Shown here piece by piece: positions 1 through 6,976 of a DNA stretch of 64,000 nucleotides (within the stretch, counting starts at the first letter, position 1; each line of letters begins with the position of its first letter). Under the pieces are notes generated by a model. That model saw nothing but the letters and a program-made list of their open reading frames with translations, did no database searches and was not told where the DNA came from. Made by a program: the position numbers and the translations under genes. Source of the stretch: Oscillospiraceae bacterium (GTDB lineage Bacteria > Bacillota > Clostridia > Oscillospirales > Oscillospiraceae); contig JAFYAQ010000004.1 of the NCBI GenBank assembly GCA_017540645.1, positions 1-64,000 on the forward strand. The letters are read 5' to 3'.

Positions 1-1
1 C

Positions 2-781
2 GAATACGACGCCGAGGGCAAGGCAGTTCTCAGCGCCAAGAAGGCCGCCAACGCCACTCTGGGCGACAAGACCTTCCGGTTCCAGCTCCTCGATGAAGAG
101 GGGAACGTCCTGCAGACCAGCGACCCCGTCAAGCAGAATGAGACCGCCACCTTCACGGAGATCACCTACAGCCTGGCCGACCTGGATGGTGCGGCCTCCA
201 AGGAATTCACCTACAAGATCCGCGAGGTCATCCCCGATGGCGCGACCGAAGAGAACAACTACACGCTCGACGGCGTCAAGTACGATCCCAAGGTCGTCAC
301 CACGGTCGTGACCGTTTCCGACAACGGCGACGGCACGCTGACAGTCAAGTATGACGGCAATGAGAGCTTCACCACGCCCGAGTTCGAGAACGAATACGAC
401 GCCAAGGGCAAGGCCGAGTTCAGCGCGAAGAAGGCCGGCAACCCCACTCTGGGCGACAAGACCTTCCAGTTCCAGCTCCTCGATGCCGACGGCAACGTGA
501 TCGAGACCAGCGACCCCGTCAAACAGGGCGAGACCGCTGCCTTCAAGGAGATCACCTACAAGCTGTCCGACCTGGAGGGTGAGGACTCCAAGACCTTCAC
601 CTACCAGATCCGCGAGGTCATCCCCGATGGCGCGACCGAAGAGAACAACTACACGGTCGACGGCGTCATCTACGACGCCCATGTCGAGACCGTCGAGGTC
701 AAAATCGAGGACAACGGCGACGGTACCCTCAAGGTCACCTACGACGGCAATACCGAGTTCACCACGCCCGAGTTCGAGAAC
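2..781 (+). repeat. Two tandem 390-bp coding repeats
   Basis: Bases 2-391 and 392-781 are in-frame direct repeats of 390 bp (130 codons) with long identical runs, for example the stretches starting near 219 and 609. They encode the isopeptide modules of the surface protein. More copies may lie upstream of the window. Repeats this similar can expand or contract by recombination, which would change the length of the surface protein. Confidence 0.85.
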
Positions 782-1534
782 AGATTGATGGAATACGGCA
801 GCCTGAAAATCCGGAAGAAAGTGACGGTGAACGGAGAAGAGACTACCGGCACGGTGGCGGACGGGACGTATACCTTTAACATCACGGGCCCGAACGATTA
901 CAAAAATACGGTAACGATCCAGATCAAGAACGGCGTGAGCAACGAGGTACAGCTGGACAACCTGGTGCCGGGCGAGTATACCGTCAGCGAAGACACTTCA
1001 AAGAATCCTTCCGATATAGCGCTGGTAGGGGAGAACGACAAGAAGGTGACCGTAAAAGGTGGCGAGACGACCAACGTCCCGACGGCCGAGTTCACGAACA
1101 ACAAGACGATTGAGACCATCGAGATTCCCGTTGAAAAGCGCTGGGTCCGTACAGCCGGAAAATCGGCTACCATTAAACTGCTTGCGGACGGCAAGGTTAT
1201 TCAGCAGGTCGTGCTCAACAAGGCAAACAGCTGGAGACATGTTTTCACGGACCTGCCGAAGATCGACAGCACCGATGGCCACACGATCAAGTACACTGTC
1301 ACTGAGTATCCCTTGTCCGGTTACATTTTTAAGATAACCGGAGACGTTATCCACGGCTTTGTGGTCACAAACACTCCTTCGGACTCGCCCCCAACAGGGG
1401 ATAATACGAATCTTTCCAGCTATCTCTGGATCATGATGCTGTCCGGACTCGGATTGATGGGAGTCCTCCTTGCGGAAAGGAAAAAACCCCGTCGAAAGAG
1501 ATCGGGAGCCCATGAACGGGGTCCGAAAAACTAA
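2..1534 (+). CDS. Pilin-like cell-wall-anchored surface protein, C-terminal part (5' end outside window)
   Basis: The frame is open from base 2, so this is the last 510 residues of a longer secreted protein. Two near-identical 130-residue modules come first. Each has an N-terminal lysine strand (SAKK), a central glutamate (IREVIP) and a closing asparagine strand (EFEN). That is the Lys-Glu-Asn layout of self-formed isopeptide domains of the streptococcal pilin Spy0128/FctA type. Two further Cna-B-like domains follow, with K in LKIRKK and VEKRW, E in VSED and VTEYP, and N in FTNN and VVTNT. The C-terminus is a sorting signal: SPPTGD, a hydrophobic stretch, then a tail rich in K and R. The PPTG core departs from LPXTG. 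The class B sortase just downstream is the likely anchoring or polymerising enzyme. The role as pilus subunit is inferred from the family; adhesin is the alternative. Confidence 0.8.
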   Translation, partial: EYDAEGKAVLSAKKAANATLGDKTFRFQLLDEEGNVLQTSDPVKQNETATFTEITYSLADLDGAASKEFTYKIREVIPDGATEENNYTLDGVKYDPKVVTTVVTVSDNGDGTLTVKYDGNESFTTPEFENEYDAKGKAEFSAKKAGNPTLGDKTFQFQLLDADGNVIETSDPVKQGETAAFKEITYKLSDLEGEDSKTFTYQIREVIPDGATEENNYTVDGVIYDAHVETVEVKIEDNGDGTLKVTYDGNTEFTTPEFENRLMEYGSLKIRKKVTVNGEETTGTVADGTYTFNITGPNDYKNTVTIQIKNGVSNEVQLDNLVPGEYTVSEDTSKNPSDIALVGENDKKVTVKGGETTNVPTAEFTNNKTIETIEIPVEKRWVRTAGKSATIKLLADGKVIQQVVLNKANSWRHVFTDLPKIDSTDGHTIKYTVTEYPLSGYIFKITGDVIHGFVVTNTPSDSPPTGDNTNLSSYLWIMMLSGLGLMGVLLAERKKPRRKRSGAHERGPKN

Positions 1535-1547
1535 TTGACAAGGTAAA

Positions 1548-1582
1548 AATGCGGCGGAACGGTTAAACACCGCCGCCGCATT
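1548..1582. terminator. GC-rich hairpin after the pilin gene
   Basis: A 10-bp perfect stem (1548-1557 with 1573-1582) has an inner CGGT/ACCG extension. It lies 13 bp after the pilin stop. The T-run is good on the minus strand (ATTTTTACC) but poor on the plus strand, so termination between the pilin and sortase genes is likely only partial. Confidence 0.5.
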
Positions 1583-1602
1583 CCCTTTGCCTGGAAAAAG
1601 AG

Positions 1603-2520
1603 ATGGTCAAAATGGGATATCAAGCAAGGCACAAAAACAAAAAGACGCTCCGACGCAGTTTCGTGGTCGTGCTGGTCATTTTGCTGCTTCTTACCTTTAC
1701 CTATTCGGCCGTAAAGCTGACACAGGTGCTGCTGGAGGCAAAAAAGGCGAAGGACTCGTTTTCCGCTCTGGCTGAGATCGTTGCGAGAAATACAAATCCA
1801 AGTGAGCCGTCGGTTGTCCGGGAAGAAGCTGAACCGCCTGCCCATGAGGAGGAGAGCGCTGGAAAAACCGAGCCGGGTCCGGTCATGGCGCAGACGACAG
1901 AAGAAACCCAGCCGGATACGGATGAGCCAGCGCAGAAAGAGAGGATCGTACTTCCGCAGTATAGGGAGCTTGCTGAAATGAATCCGGAGCTTCTGGGCTG
2001 GATATCCATCGAAGGAACGAACATTGACTATCCCGTGATGTATTCACCGGACAGACCCGAGTTTTATTTGGAACACGCGTTTGATGGGTCCGCCTCCGGC
2101 AGCGGAGTCCCCTTTATCGATTTCCGGTGCCCGGAGGACGGAAACTATTACCTGATCTACGGCCATCACATGCGCAACAAAACCATGTTCGCTCAGCTCC
2201 TGCAGTACGATAAGCAGCGCTTTTATGAGGAGCATCCGGTACTCCGTTTTGATACCATATATGAAGAACGGGAATACCAGGTCATGGCAGCGTTCAAGAG
2301 CCAGTTAGTCGGAGACGAAACAGACGTGTTTCGCTTCTATCGCTATTTCGACTTGTCCCAGAAGGAAGTGTTTGACGAATATGTACAGCAGGTGCTGGCC
2401 TTGGCAAAATACGATACCGGCGTGAGAGCTGAGTATGGGGATGAGCTTATCACCCTTTCGACCTGCAGTTACCATGTGGATAACGGCAGATTTGTTCTTG
2501 TGGCAAAGAGAGTGGCATGA
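1603..2520 (+). CDS. Class B sortase
   Basis: This is a 305-residue membrane-anchored cysteine transpeptidase. Sortases cut a C-terminal sorting signal at the cell surface and join the protein to peptidoglycan or to another pilin. A basic N-terminus and one transmembrane helix (about residues 20-36) are followed by a low-complexity stalk and the catalytic domain. The triad is visible as H188 (YGHH), C288 (LSTC) and R296 (GRF). Its place directly after a Spy0128-like protein matches streptococcal pilus islands, where a class B-type sortase polymerises the FctA pilin. That link is inference; simple wall anchoring is possible. The ATG at 1603 has a purine-rich GGAAAAAGAG just upstream; the ATG at 1612 is an alternative start. 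A fragment of a close paralogue lies at 4877-4960. Confidence 0.88.
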   Translation: MVKMGYQARHKNKKTLRRSFVVVLVILLLLTFTYSAVKLTQVLLEAKKAKDSFSALAEIVARNTNPSEPSVVREEAEPPAHEEESAGKTEPGPVMAQTTEETQPDTDEPAQKERIVLPQYRELAEMNPELLGWISIEGTNIDYPVMYSPDRPEFYLEHAFDGSASGSGVPFIDFRCPEDGNYYLIYGHHMRNKTMFAQLLQYDKQRFYEEHPVLRFDTIYEEREYQVMAAFKSQLVGDETDVFRFYRYFDLSQKEVFDEYVQQVLALAKYDTGVRAEYGDELITLSTCSYHVDNGRFVLVAKRVA

Positions 2521-2659
2521 CGGTCGTCAGGGAGGAAAAGCTTCCCGGGTCAATTTCAGAATCGACGGCCGCGGTTCTTCGTATTCTGCCGCGACCCGCT
2601 GACGCTGGGCTCGCGTCTGATAGAGAAACGGCTTCGGATTTGGATTGCCCCGGCGCACT

Positions 2660-2698
2660 ATGACTCTGATTTCGAAACAGAATCAGAGTCATTTTTTT
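2660..2698 (+). terminator. Rho-independent terminator after the sortase gene
   Basis: A perfect 12-bp stem (2660-2671 with 2680-2691) is followed by seven T residues. It ends the pilin-sortase transcript. The 140 bp between the sortase stop and this hairpin hold no convincing gene. Confidence 0.85.
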
Positions 2699-2765
2699 GC
2701 TTTGAAAGACAAGAATTGTATGATACAATCGACCCGGTAAACCAGCATTCATTGAGGTGACGGAC

Positions 2766-3407
2766 ATGAAAAACGGAAAGAATCCTGACCCGAACGTGAT
2801 CCATCCGATAGCGGGATATGAGAAAGAGATATATGTTAAGCCGACGGTAATGAATCCCAATATCATGGTCGGAGATTTCACGTATATCGCAGATGCAGAG
2901 TTTGAAAGCCATGTCACGCACTTTTATCCCTGGAGCAGAGACAAGCTGATTATCGGGAAATTCTGTCAGATAGCGAGCGGCGTTGAATTCGTGATGAACG
3001 ACGCCAATCACCAGATGAACGCCGTATCTACCTTCCCATTTTATACACTTGAGGGCTGGGAGATGGAAGCTCCTGATACAACGGATATGCCGTTCAAGGG
3101 CGATACCGTGATCGGCAATGATGTGTGGATCGGGCAAAATGCCGTTATCCTTCCGGGCGTTCACATCGGTGACGGAGCGATCATTGGTGCAAACAGCATT
3201 GTCGGCAGTGATGTCGATCCTTATACAGTCGTTGTCGGAAATCCGGCAAAACCTTTAAGGAAACGTTTTGATGCTGAGCTGATCGAACTCTTGCTTCGTT
3301 TCAAATGGTGGGACAGGAGCATAGACGAGATAAACGAATTGATCCCGTTTCTGACCTGCAGCGAATTGGATAAAGTCAAGGATGAAATAAAGAAACGGAT
3401 AGAGTGA
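2766..3407 (+). CDS. Vat-like hexapeptide-repeat O-acetyltransferase (XAT family)
   Basis: This is a 213-residue left-handed beta-helix acetyltransferase that would use acetyl-CoA. The sequence resembles streptogramin A acetyltransferases (Vat) along its length: PDP near the N-terminus, KPTV.NPNI.VGDFTYI, DKLIIGKFC.IA, the catalytic-type histidine H82 in NDANHQMN, then GNDVWIGQNAVILPGV, GDGAIIGANS and NPAK. The C-terminal KWWD helix is also typical. The family acetylates virginiamycin M-type or related hydroxyl-bearing antibiotics, but many chromosomal members have unknown substrates, so resistance is not shown here. I chose ATG 2766 because GAGGTG ends 6 bp upstream; a GTG at 2757 is in frame. 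The gene stands alone between two terminators. It is AT-richer than the core genes, which fits acquisition by transfer. Confidence 0.8.
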   Translation: MKNGKNPDPNVIHPIAGYEKEIYVKPTVMNPNIMVGDFTYIADAEFESHVTHFYPWSRDKLIIGKFCQIASGVEFVMNDANHQMNAVSTFPFYTLEGWEMEAPDTTDMPFKGDTVIGNDVWIGQNAVILPGVHIGDGAIIGANSIVGSDVDPYTVVVGNPAKPLRKRFDAELIELLLRFKWWDRSIDEINELIPFLTCSELDKVKDEIKKRIE

Positions 3408-3501
3408 TGAATTCCGGTCTGACGAGGTAAAAACCGGTATATATTATTACAGAGTCATCCCGTGTCGAAAAGATGCTTCTGGCATAACTTTATACTATAA
3501 A

Positions 3502-3535
3502 AGGCACAGCCGCCCCAAACGGGGCGGCTGTGCCT
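3502..3535 (-). terminator. Terminator of the lipoprotein gene
   Basis: A perfect 15-bp GC-rich stem (3502-3516 with 3521-3535) has an AAAC loop on the plus strand. Read on the minus strand it is followed by TTTTATAGT, so it serves the minus-strand lipoprotein gene. It may also stop plus-strand transcription from the acetyltransferase. Confidence 0.85.
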
Positions 3536-3569
3536 AAAACATCTCGACAAAACCGAGTCAGAGGGCGCG

Positions 3570-4550
3570 TCAGCCCTCGCCGTTTTCCGTCGCCGCTTCT
3601 GCCTGCTGTTTCTTGAGCGCCTGCTGCGCCTGCGAGAGGAGCTGATTGGCGTTGGGATGATTGTAGCTCTTGGCCAAAGTCAAATACTCCACAGCCTTTT
3701 CATAGTCAGGTTCGGAGGAAAAACCGACATAGTACATGTGCCCGGCCATGAAGGCGGCGTCGGAGCCGACATACTTGTTCGGGAAAACGGCGGCCTGCTC
3801 GTAATAGGCCAGGGCTTTGCCCATGTCGTGCACGGGGCTCTTAATATTGCTGTAGAGACCGTAATACAGGTCCGCGGCTTTGCCCGCCGCCTGGTGATTG
3901 CCGAGCGCCGCGCTCTGTTCAAAGCAGTCCACTGCGGTCTGGACCTCCTCCTGCGATTCGCTCCGCATCAGGATGATGCCGGCCGCATAGAGCAGGCGGG
4001 ACTGGAGATAAGGATCGTCCGTCTCCGCGGCCGCCGCGATCAGCTTGTCCGCCAGACCCTCTTCGAGCTCCTTCGCTTTGGCGGTGTCCTTGCGCACGCC
4101 GGCGCCGTTATCATACGCGACGACCTGGCCGTAGATGCCTAACAGGTCGCCCTGATCCGCTGCCAGCGAATAGATCTTAAAGGACTCGGCTTCGTTTTCC
4201 CTCGCGCCGAAGCCCCAGTAGAGCAGATAGGCATAGAAGGACTGGAGCGGGGCATAGCCGCTTTCCAGTTTTTCCTCGGCGAGCCGGGCGGCGCCTTCGA
4301 GATCCAGGTCTTCAAAGAGCAGGCGCTCGGCCTCCCGCAGGGCCAGTTCCTCGGGCGCAGGCTCGGGGGTCGGCTCGGGCGTGGGTTCCGGTGTGGGTTC
4401 GGGCGTAGGCTCCGGTGTGGGTTCGGGCGTGGGTTCTGCGGTGGGCTCCGCGGTCGGCGCGGGGGTCTCCTGTGGGACTGCGGCGCCGCAGGAGGCGAGC
4501 GCCAGCAGCATCACGGCGGCAAGAAGAGCCGCAAAAAGACGTTTTTTCAT
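3570..4550 (-). CDS. Lipoprotein with Sel1/TPR-like repeats
   Basis: This 326-residue secreted lipoprotein has a basic N-terminus (MKKR), a hydrophobic core and a lipobox ending LASC, so C21 would carry the lipid. Residues about 32-66 are a (PTPEP)n spacer that would hold the folded part away from the membrane. The rest consists of alpha-helical pairs of Sel1/TPR type (for example SFKIYSLAADQGD and AVDCFEQSAALGNHQAA), a fold used for protein-protein contacts. No catalytic residues are visible and the partner is unknown. It is a single-gene unit on the minus strand with its own terminator at 3502-3535. The start fits a GGAGGAAA site just upstream on the minus strand. Confidence 0.8.
   Translation of the reverse strand: MKKRLFAALLAAVMLLALASCGAAVPQETPAPTAEPTAEPTPEPTPEPTPEPTPEPTPEPTPEPAPEELALREAERLLFEDLDLEGAARLAEEKLESGYAPLQSFYAYLLYWGFGARENEAESFKIYSLAADQGDLLGIYGQVVAYDNGAGVRKDTAKAKELEEGLADKLIAAAAETDDPYLQSRLLYAAGIILMRSESQEEVQTAVDCFEQSAALGNHQAAGKAADLYYGLYSNIKSPVHDMGKALAYYEQAAVFPNKYVGSDAAFMAGHMYYVGFSSEPDYEKAVEYLTLAKSYNHPNANQLLSQAQQALKKQQAEAATENGEG
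4353..4457 (-). repeat. Short tandem repeat encoding a Pro-Thr-Glu spacer
   Basis: Imperfect 12-bp units encode alternating PTPEP/PTAEP residues in the lipoprotein stalk. Copy number could vary by slipped replication, changing the stalk length without a frameshift when whole 12-bp units are gained or lost. Confidence 0.75.
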
Positions 4551-4624
4551 GCTTTCCTCCTATGATAATTACGTGTTGCGGGATAACTGTCGTTCAGTAT
4601 ACGCTTGCAGCGTCTGTCTGTCAA

Positions 4625-4790
4625 CGGAGGGATCCTGCGGCGCAAAGCCGTTCCTTTAGGGCGGCGGAGGCCGCTTCTGGCTCTGACGTGCCCCCCCCGG
4701 CACGTCATTCTCTACCGCTCTGGTTCGAATCCCATGCAGGGTCTTCTAGAAAGAAAACAGCCATCCTTTCGGATGACTGTTTCTTTTTGG
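4625..4790. repeat. tRNA-end-like intergenic repeat, copy A
   Basis: The core 4679-4790 matches 5901-6009 with only a handful of differences. Shared parts are a GACGTGCC/GGCACGTC hairpin, a T-loop-like GGTTCGAATCCC, GCAGGGTCTT, and a stem (about 4756-4778) with T-rich flanks. The left part 4625-4678 is a degenerate version of the left part of copy B. No gene is visible here: short open frames through the repeat read the same on all copies and look spurious. Confidence 0.8.
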
Positions 4791-4858
4791 CGGAGACGGC
4801 GGGATTCGACCTCCGCTGCGGCGGAGGCCGGGTTGCGGCTCTGGGCTGCCCCGGCAGC
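4788..4858. repeat. tRNA-end-like intergenic repeat, truncated copy A'
   Basis: This begins directly where copy A ends. It matches the left part of copy B (5853-5910): 20 of the first 22 bases, then the CCTCCGC/GCGGAGG hairpin and GCGGCTCTG. It then diverges and runs into the sortase relic at 4877. Confidence 0.7.
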
Positions 4859-4876
4859 GTTCTGGAGCCGGTTATA

Positions 4877-4960
4877 CGGAGACGAAGCCAACGTGTTTTG
4901 CTTCTATCGCTATTTCGACTTGTCCCAGCAGGAAGTGTTTGACGAATATGTACAGCAGGT
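4877..4960 (+). pseudogene. 84-bp relic of a class B sortase gene
   Basis: These 84 bases align without gaps to 2310-2393 of the sortase gene, with 5 mismatches by my count (79/84). The encoded segment reads YGDEANVFCFYRYFDLSQ then QEVFDEYVQQV, against VGDETDVFRFYRYFDLSQ then KEVFDEYVQQV in the intact enzyme. It lacks the signal anchor and all catalytic residues, so it cannot be functional. It sits between repeat A' and a short AT-rich stretch. It is either the scar of a deleted second sortase gene or a captured piece of the neighbour. Confidence 0.8.
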
Positions 4961-5040
4961 TTACATACACTCGGAAAGAAATATATCAAAAAACATCCAG
5001 CTGGAGGCAGACCTCCCCGGAACAGAATGCCGGAATCAAT

Positions 5041-5691
5041 CTACTGTTTTTTCAGAGGTGATACTGCTTCTTCCACGGTATAACAGCCAGTGTCATGCTC
5101 TTTAGCCTTTTCTATCTGAAAGGCCATAACCTGATTCAGAATCTCTTCTGAAAACCTGACGCGGGAGTATTCATCGATCAAATCATCAAACAGCTCCGCC
5201 CGGCGCATAAGATCCGCCCGTACAACGTAAAGAGCGTCATTATCTTCCGGAGGTAATGGGTGAGGGTACGAGGCGAGTGCTGCTTTTCTGCATATAATTG
5301 CGTTGTCGCGGTCTCCGGCGTCATCACAGGACCAGGCCGCATGCTGAGCAGCATCAAAAGCGTCTTCCTGTTTGTGATCGGCAAGATTGGTCAAATAATA
5401 CTTGTAAAAATTATGTGCCAGGTCAGATTGAAAACCTTTACCCGTGCTGGCAGGAAGATGCACCAATTTCAGCCACTCAATATCAACATTTGTTGGTTCA
5501 GAGATGTCGCTTGCGATATACCCACAGCAAGGGCACTCCTGAATCCACCAATGCATTGTACTTCTCATCATTTCCGGAGGACGCAGATCAAGGTCTGGTG
5601 AGCCAAAACGATTTGTACTGGCTAAACCGGTCTGAATGGATTCGGTGCCGCATACAGAGCATTTCCTTAAAAAACTGACAGGCATGGTCAT
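5041..5691 (-). CDS. Hypothetical protein with paired CxxC motifs
   Basis: I do not recognise this 216-residue protein. Its N-terminus has two cysteine pairs (KCSVCG at about 10-15 and CPCCG at about 54-58), which look like one zinc ribbon. The rest is predicted mostly helical (repeated FDAAQHAAWSCDDAGD and ICRKAAL segments) and could be TPR-like. It has no signal peptide or membrane segment, so it is probably cytoplasmic. The start ATG at 5691 has AAGGAG 10 bp upstream on the minus strand. It lies alone between the repeat copies at 4625-4858 and 5853-6009, with GC well below the core genome, so it may have arrived as a cassette. DUF2225-like proteins have similar cysteine pairs, but I cannot confirm membership. 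Confidence 0.6.
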   Translation of the reverse strand: MTMPVSFLRKCSVCGTESIQTGLASTNRFGSPDLDLRPPEMMRSTMHWWIQECPCCGYIASDISEPTNVDIEWLKLVHLPASTGKGFQSDLAHNFYKYYLTNLADHKQEDAFDAAQHAAWSCDDAGDRDNAIICRKAALASYPHPLPPEDNDALYVVRADLMRRAELFDDLIDEYSRVRFSEEILNQVMAFQIEKAKEHDTGCYTVEEAVSPLKKQ

Positions 5692-5852
5692 GAGGATTCC
5701 GCTCCTTTCCCTTCTAAATTATTTGTCCCTCTATTACTATTATACAGTTTTTTGTATTACATTATGTAAACCAAATGGCGATTTTCTAAAATTTTACAAA
5801 ATCTTCATAAAATACAAAACGGCCACCCCTGACGGGATGACCGCTTTATATT

Positions 5853-6009
5853 TGGTGGAGACGGAGGGATTCGACCTCCGCTTCGGCGGAGGCCACCTCG
5901 CGGCTCTGACGTGCCCCCGGCACGTCATTCACTACCGCTCGGGTTCGAATCCCTCGCAGGGTCTTTTAAAAAGAAACAGCCATCCTTTCGGATGACTGTT
6001 TCTTTTTGG
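5853..6009. repeat. tRNA-end-like intergenic repeat, full copy B
   Basis: Bases 5853-5874 are identical over 22 bp to 9756-9777, the 3' end (acceptor, CCA and T-loop) of tRNA-Ala(CGC) read on the minus strand. Next come a CCTCCGC/GCGGAGG hairpin, a GACGTGCC/GGCACGTC hairpin, a forward GGGTTCGAATCCC and a long stem (about 5970-6004) with A-rich and T-rich flanks that looks like a bidirectional terminator. A similar imperfect hairpin lies just left (5820-5843). No full tRNA can be folded from it. Confidence 0.8.
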
Positions 6010-6514
6010 TTAAAGATTGCTATTTTAACAAAATGAGGGTAATCGTTAATTATTATTACGACCTTTACTTTCCGGAAAGGACGTCCATAAAGCATCTTCC
6101 GAAGCAGGCAAAACCGGGGTATACTACATCTCGTCAACTCGGGATTTATAGAGAACTTGACTATGGAATTCCAGTTTGTAAAGACAGTAGTCTATTGTTA
6201 CGTAAAGATGCATAAGAGAACTCAGAAAGCATGAAAAAGGATTCCGAGAATTTCACCTTGATGAGGTATTTTTCCGGGATTTTTTACTGTTCTGTCAATA
6301 GTAATGCTTGTTGGAAAGCGCAAGGTCTGGGCTGAACAAGTATTGTCAGGTGGCAGCAGACTGTGGAATAATTTTCATAAATCTGATGAGCCATTATACT
6401 GCCTAGCTGTGATCCAAAAAAACAAATGTTAAGTTACAAATTATAGCATAGCGCACAAACAGGGTTTAATCCCGTTATACATATTGAAAACTGCACAGGG
6501 AAGGGGGTTGTTCG
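6010..6514. other. AT-rich leader region of the sigma/ABC island
   Basis: About 500 bp without a supported gene. It contains the left copy of the 17-bp inverted match (6015-6031) and a 60-codon open frame from ATG 6032 that has no recognisable domain and is probably not a gene or only a remnant. A possible promoter lies around TTGTCA with GAATAA 17 bp downstream (about 6344-6372). The last 15 bases hold the AAGGGGG ribosome-binding site of the sigma factor. Confidence 0.5.
6015..6031 (+). repeat. Left member of a 17-bp inverted match
   Basis: GATTGCTATTTTAACAA is repeated exactly, in inverted orientation, at 9733-9749. The two copies lie just inside repeat B on the left and just inside tRNA-Ala on the right, so they bracket the AT-rich sigma/ABC operon. 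At the right end the sequence is part of the tRNA terminator. Confidence 0.7.
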
Positions 6515-6976
6515 TTGAATCTGGAAGAGCAATATGACCGGATCTATAAATATCTGTATTTCCGCCTTCATGACCAGCATACAGCGGAAGACCTGACACA
6601 AGAGACCTTCCTTCGGTTTATTGGAAGCAGAACGTATCAGGAGGAAAACCGACAGTTGCAGTACCTGTACACGATTGCACGCAATCTGTGCAGTCAGTAT
6701 TACAGAGACAAGATGATTGTTTTTATCATTGATGAAGCGCTGGATATCCCGCAACTGGAGGAATCGGAACAGTCATTGTTAGAGCGTATCATCCTGATTG
6801 ACGCTCTCCAGAAGTTTTCACAGGAGGAGCGGGAAATGCTGCTTTTGCGGTATGTTAATGACGTCCCTGTCCCTGTAATAAGCAGACTGTACCATATATC
6901 AAGGTTTGCTGTATACAGAAGGCTGAAAAGGATACTGAAAAAGATCAAAGATGAAATGGAGGGAGATAATGGATAA
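6515..6976 (+). CDS. ECF-type RNA polymerase sigma factor
   Basis: This 153-residue sigma-70 family protein has only regions 2 and 4. Region 2 is seen in YRLHDQHTAEDLTQETFLRF-like sequence (about 10-37), with the core-binding AEDLTQETF motif. Region 4 (about 95-148) contains the -35 reader helix-turn-helix SRLYHISRFAVYRRLKRIL. It would direct RNA polymerase to a small set of promoters, probably including its own. The start is a TTG at 6515, supported by AAGGGGG 7 bp upstream. Its stop lies 8 bp inside the next gene, which suggests translational coupling to a membrane partner, the usual arrangement for an ECF factor and its controller. It lies in the AT-rich island. Confidence 0.85.
   Translation: MNLEEQYDRIYKYLYFRLHDQHTAEDLTQETFLRFIGSRTYQEENRQLQYLYTIARNLCSQYYRDKMIVFIIDEALDIPQLEESEQSLLERIILIDALQKFSQEEREMLLLRYVNDVPVPVISRLYHISRFAVYRRLKRILKKIKDEMEGDNG

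Noticed and set aside
2517-2663. 48-codon frame overlapping the sortase stop by ATGA and running into the terminator
   Set aside because: It has no recognisable domain and its stop lies in the terminator stem. The overlap alone is not enough to call a gene.
4605-5105. 166-codon plus-strand frame across repeats A/A' and the sortase relic
   Set aside because: It is formed by repeat sequence joined to the relic; the peptide parts from the repeat recur at copy B, so it is not a true gene.
5260-5678. Two plus-strand frames opposite the CxxC-pair gene
   Set aside because: They are antisense shadows of the minus-strand gene at 5041-5691, which has a good ribosome-binding site and motifs.
5853-5970. 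Possible tRNA or tmRNA gene in repeat B
   Set aside because: T-loop-like boxes occur on both strands, but no acceptor or anticodon stem can be paired, so it is not a tRNA.
6032-6215. 60-codon frame right of repeat B
   Set aside because: No domain, no convincing ribosome-binding site, and unrelated to the operon that follows.
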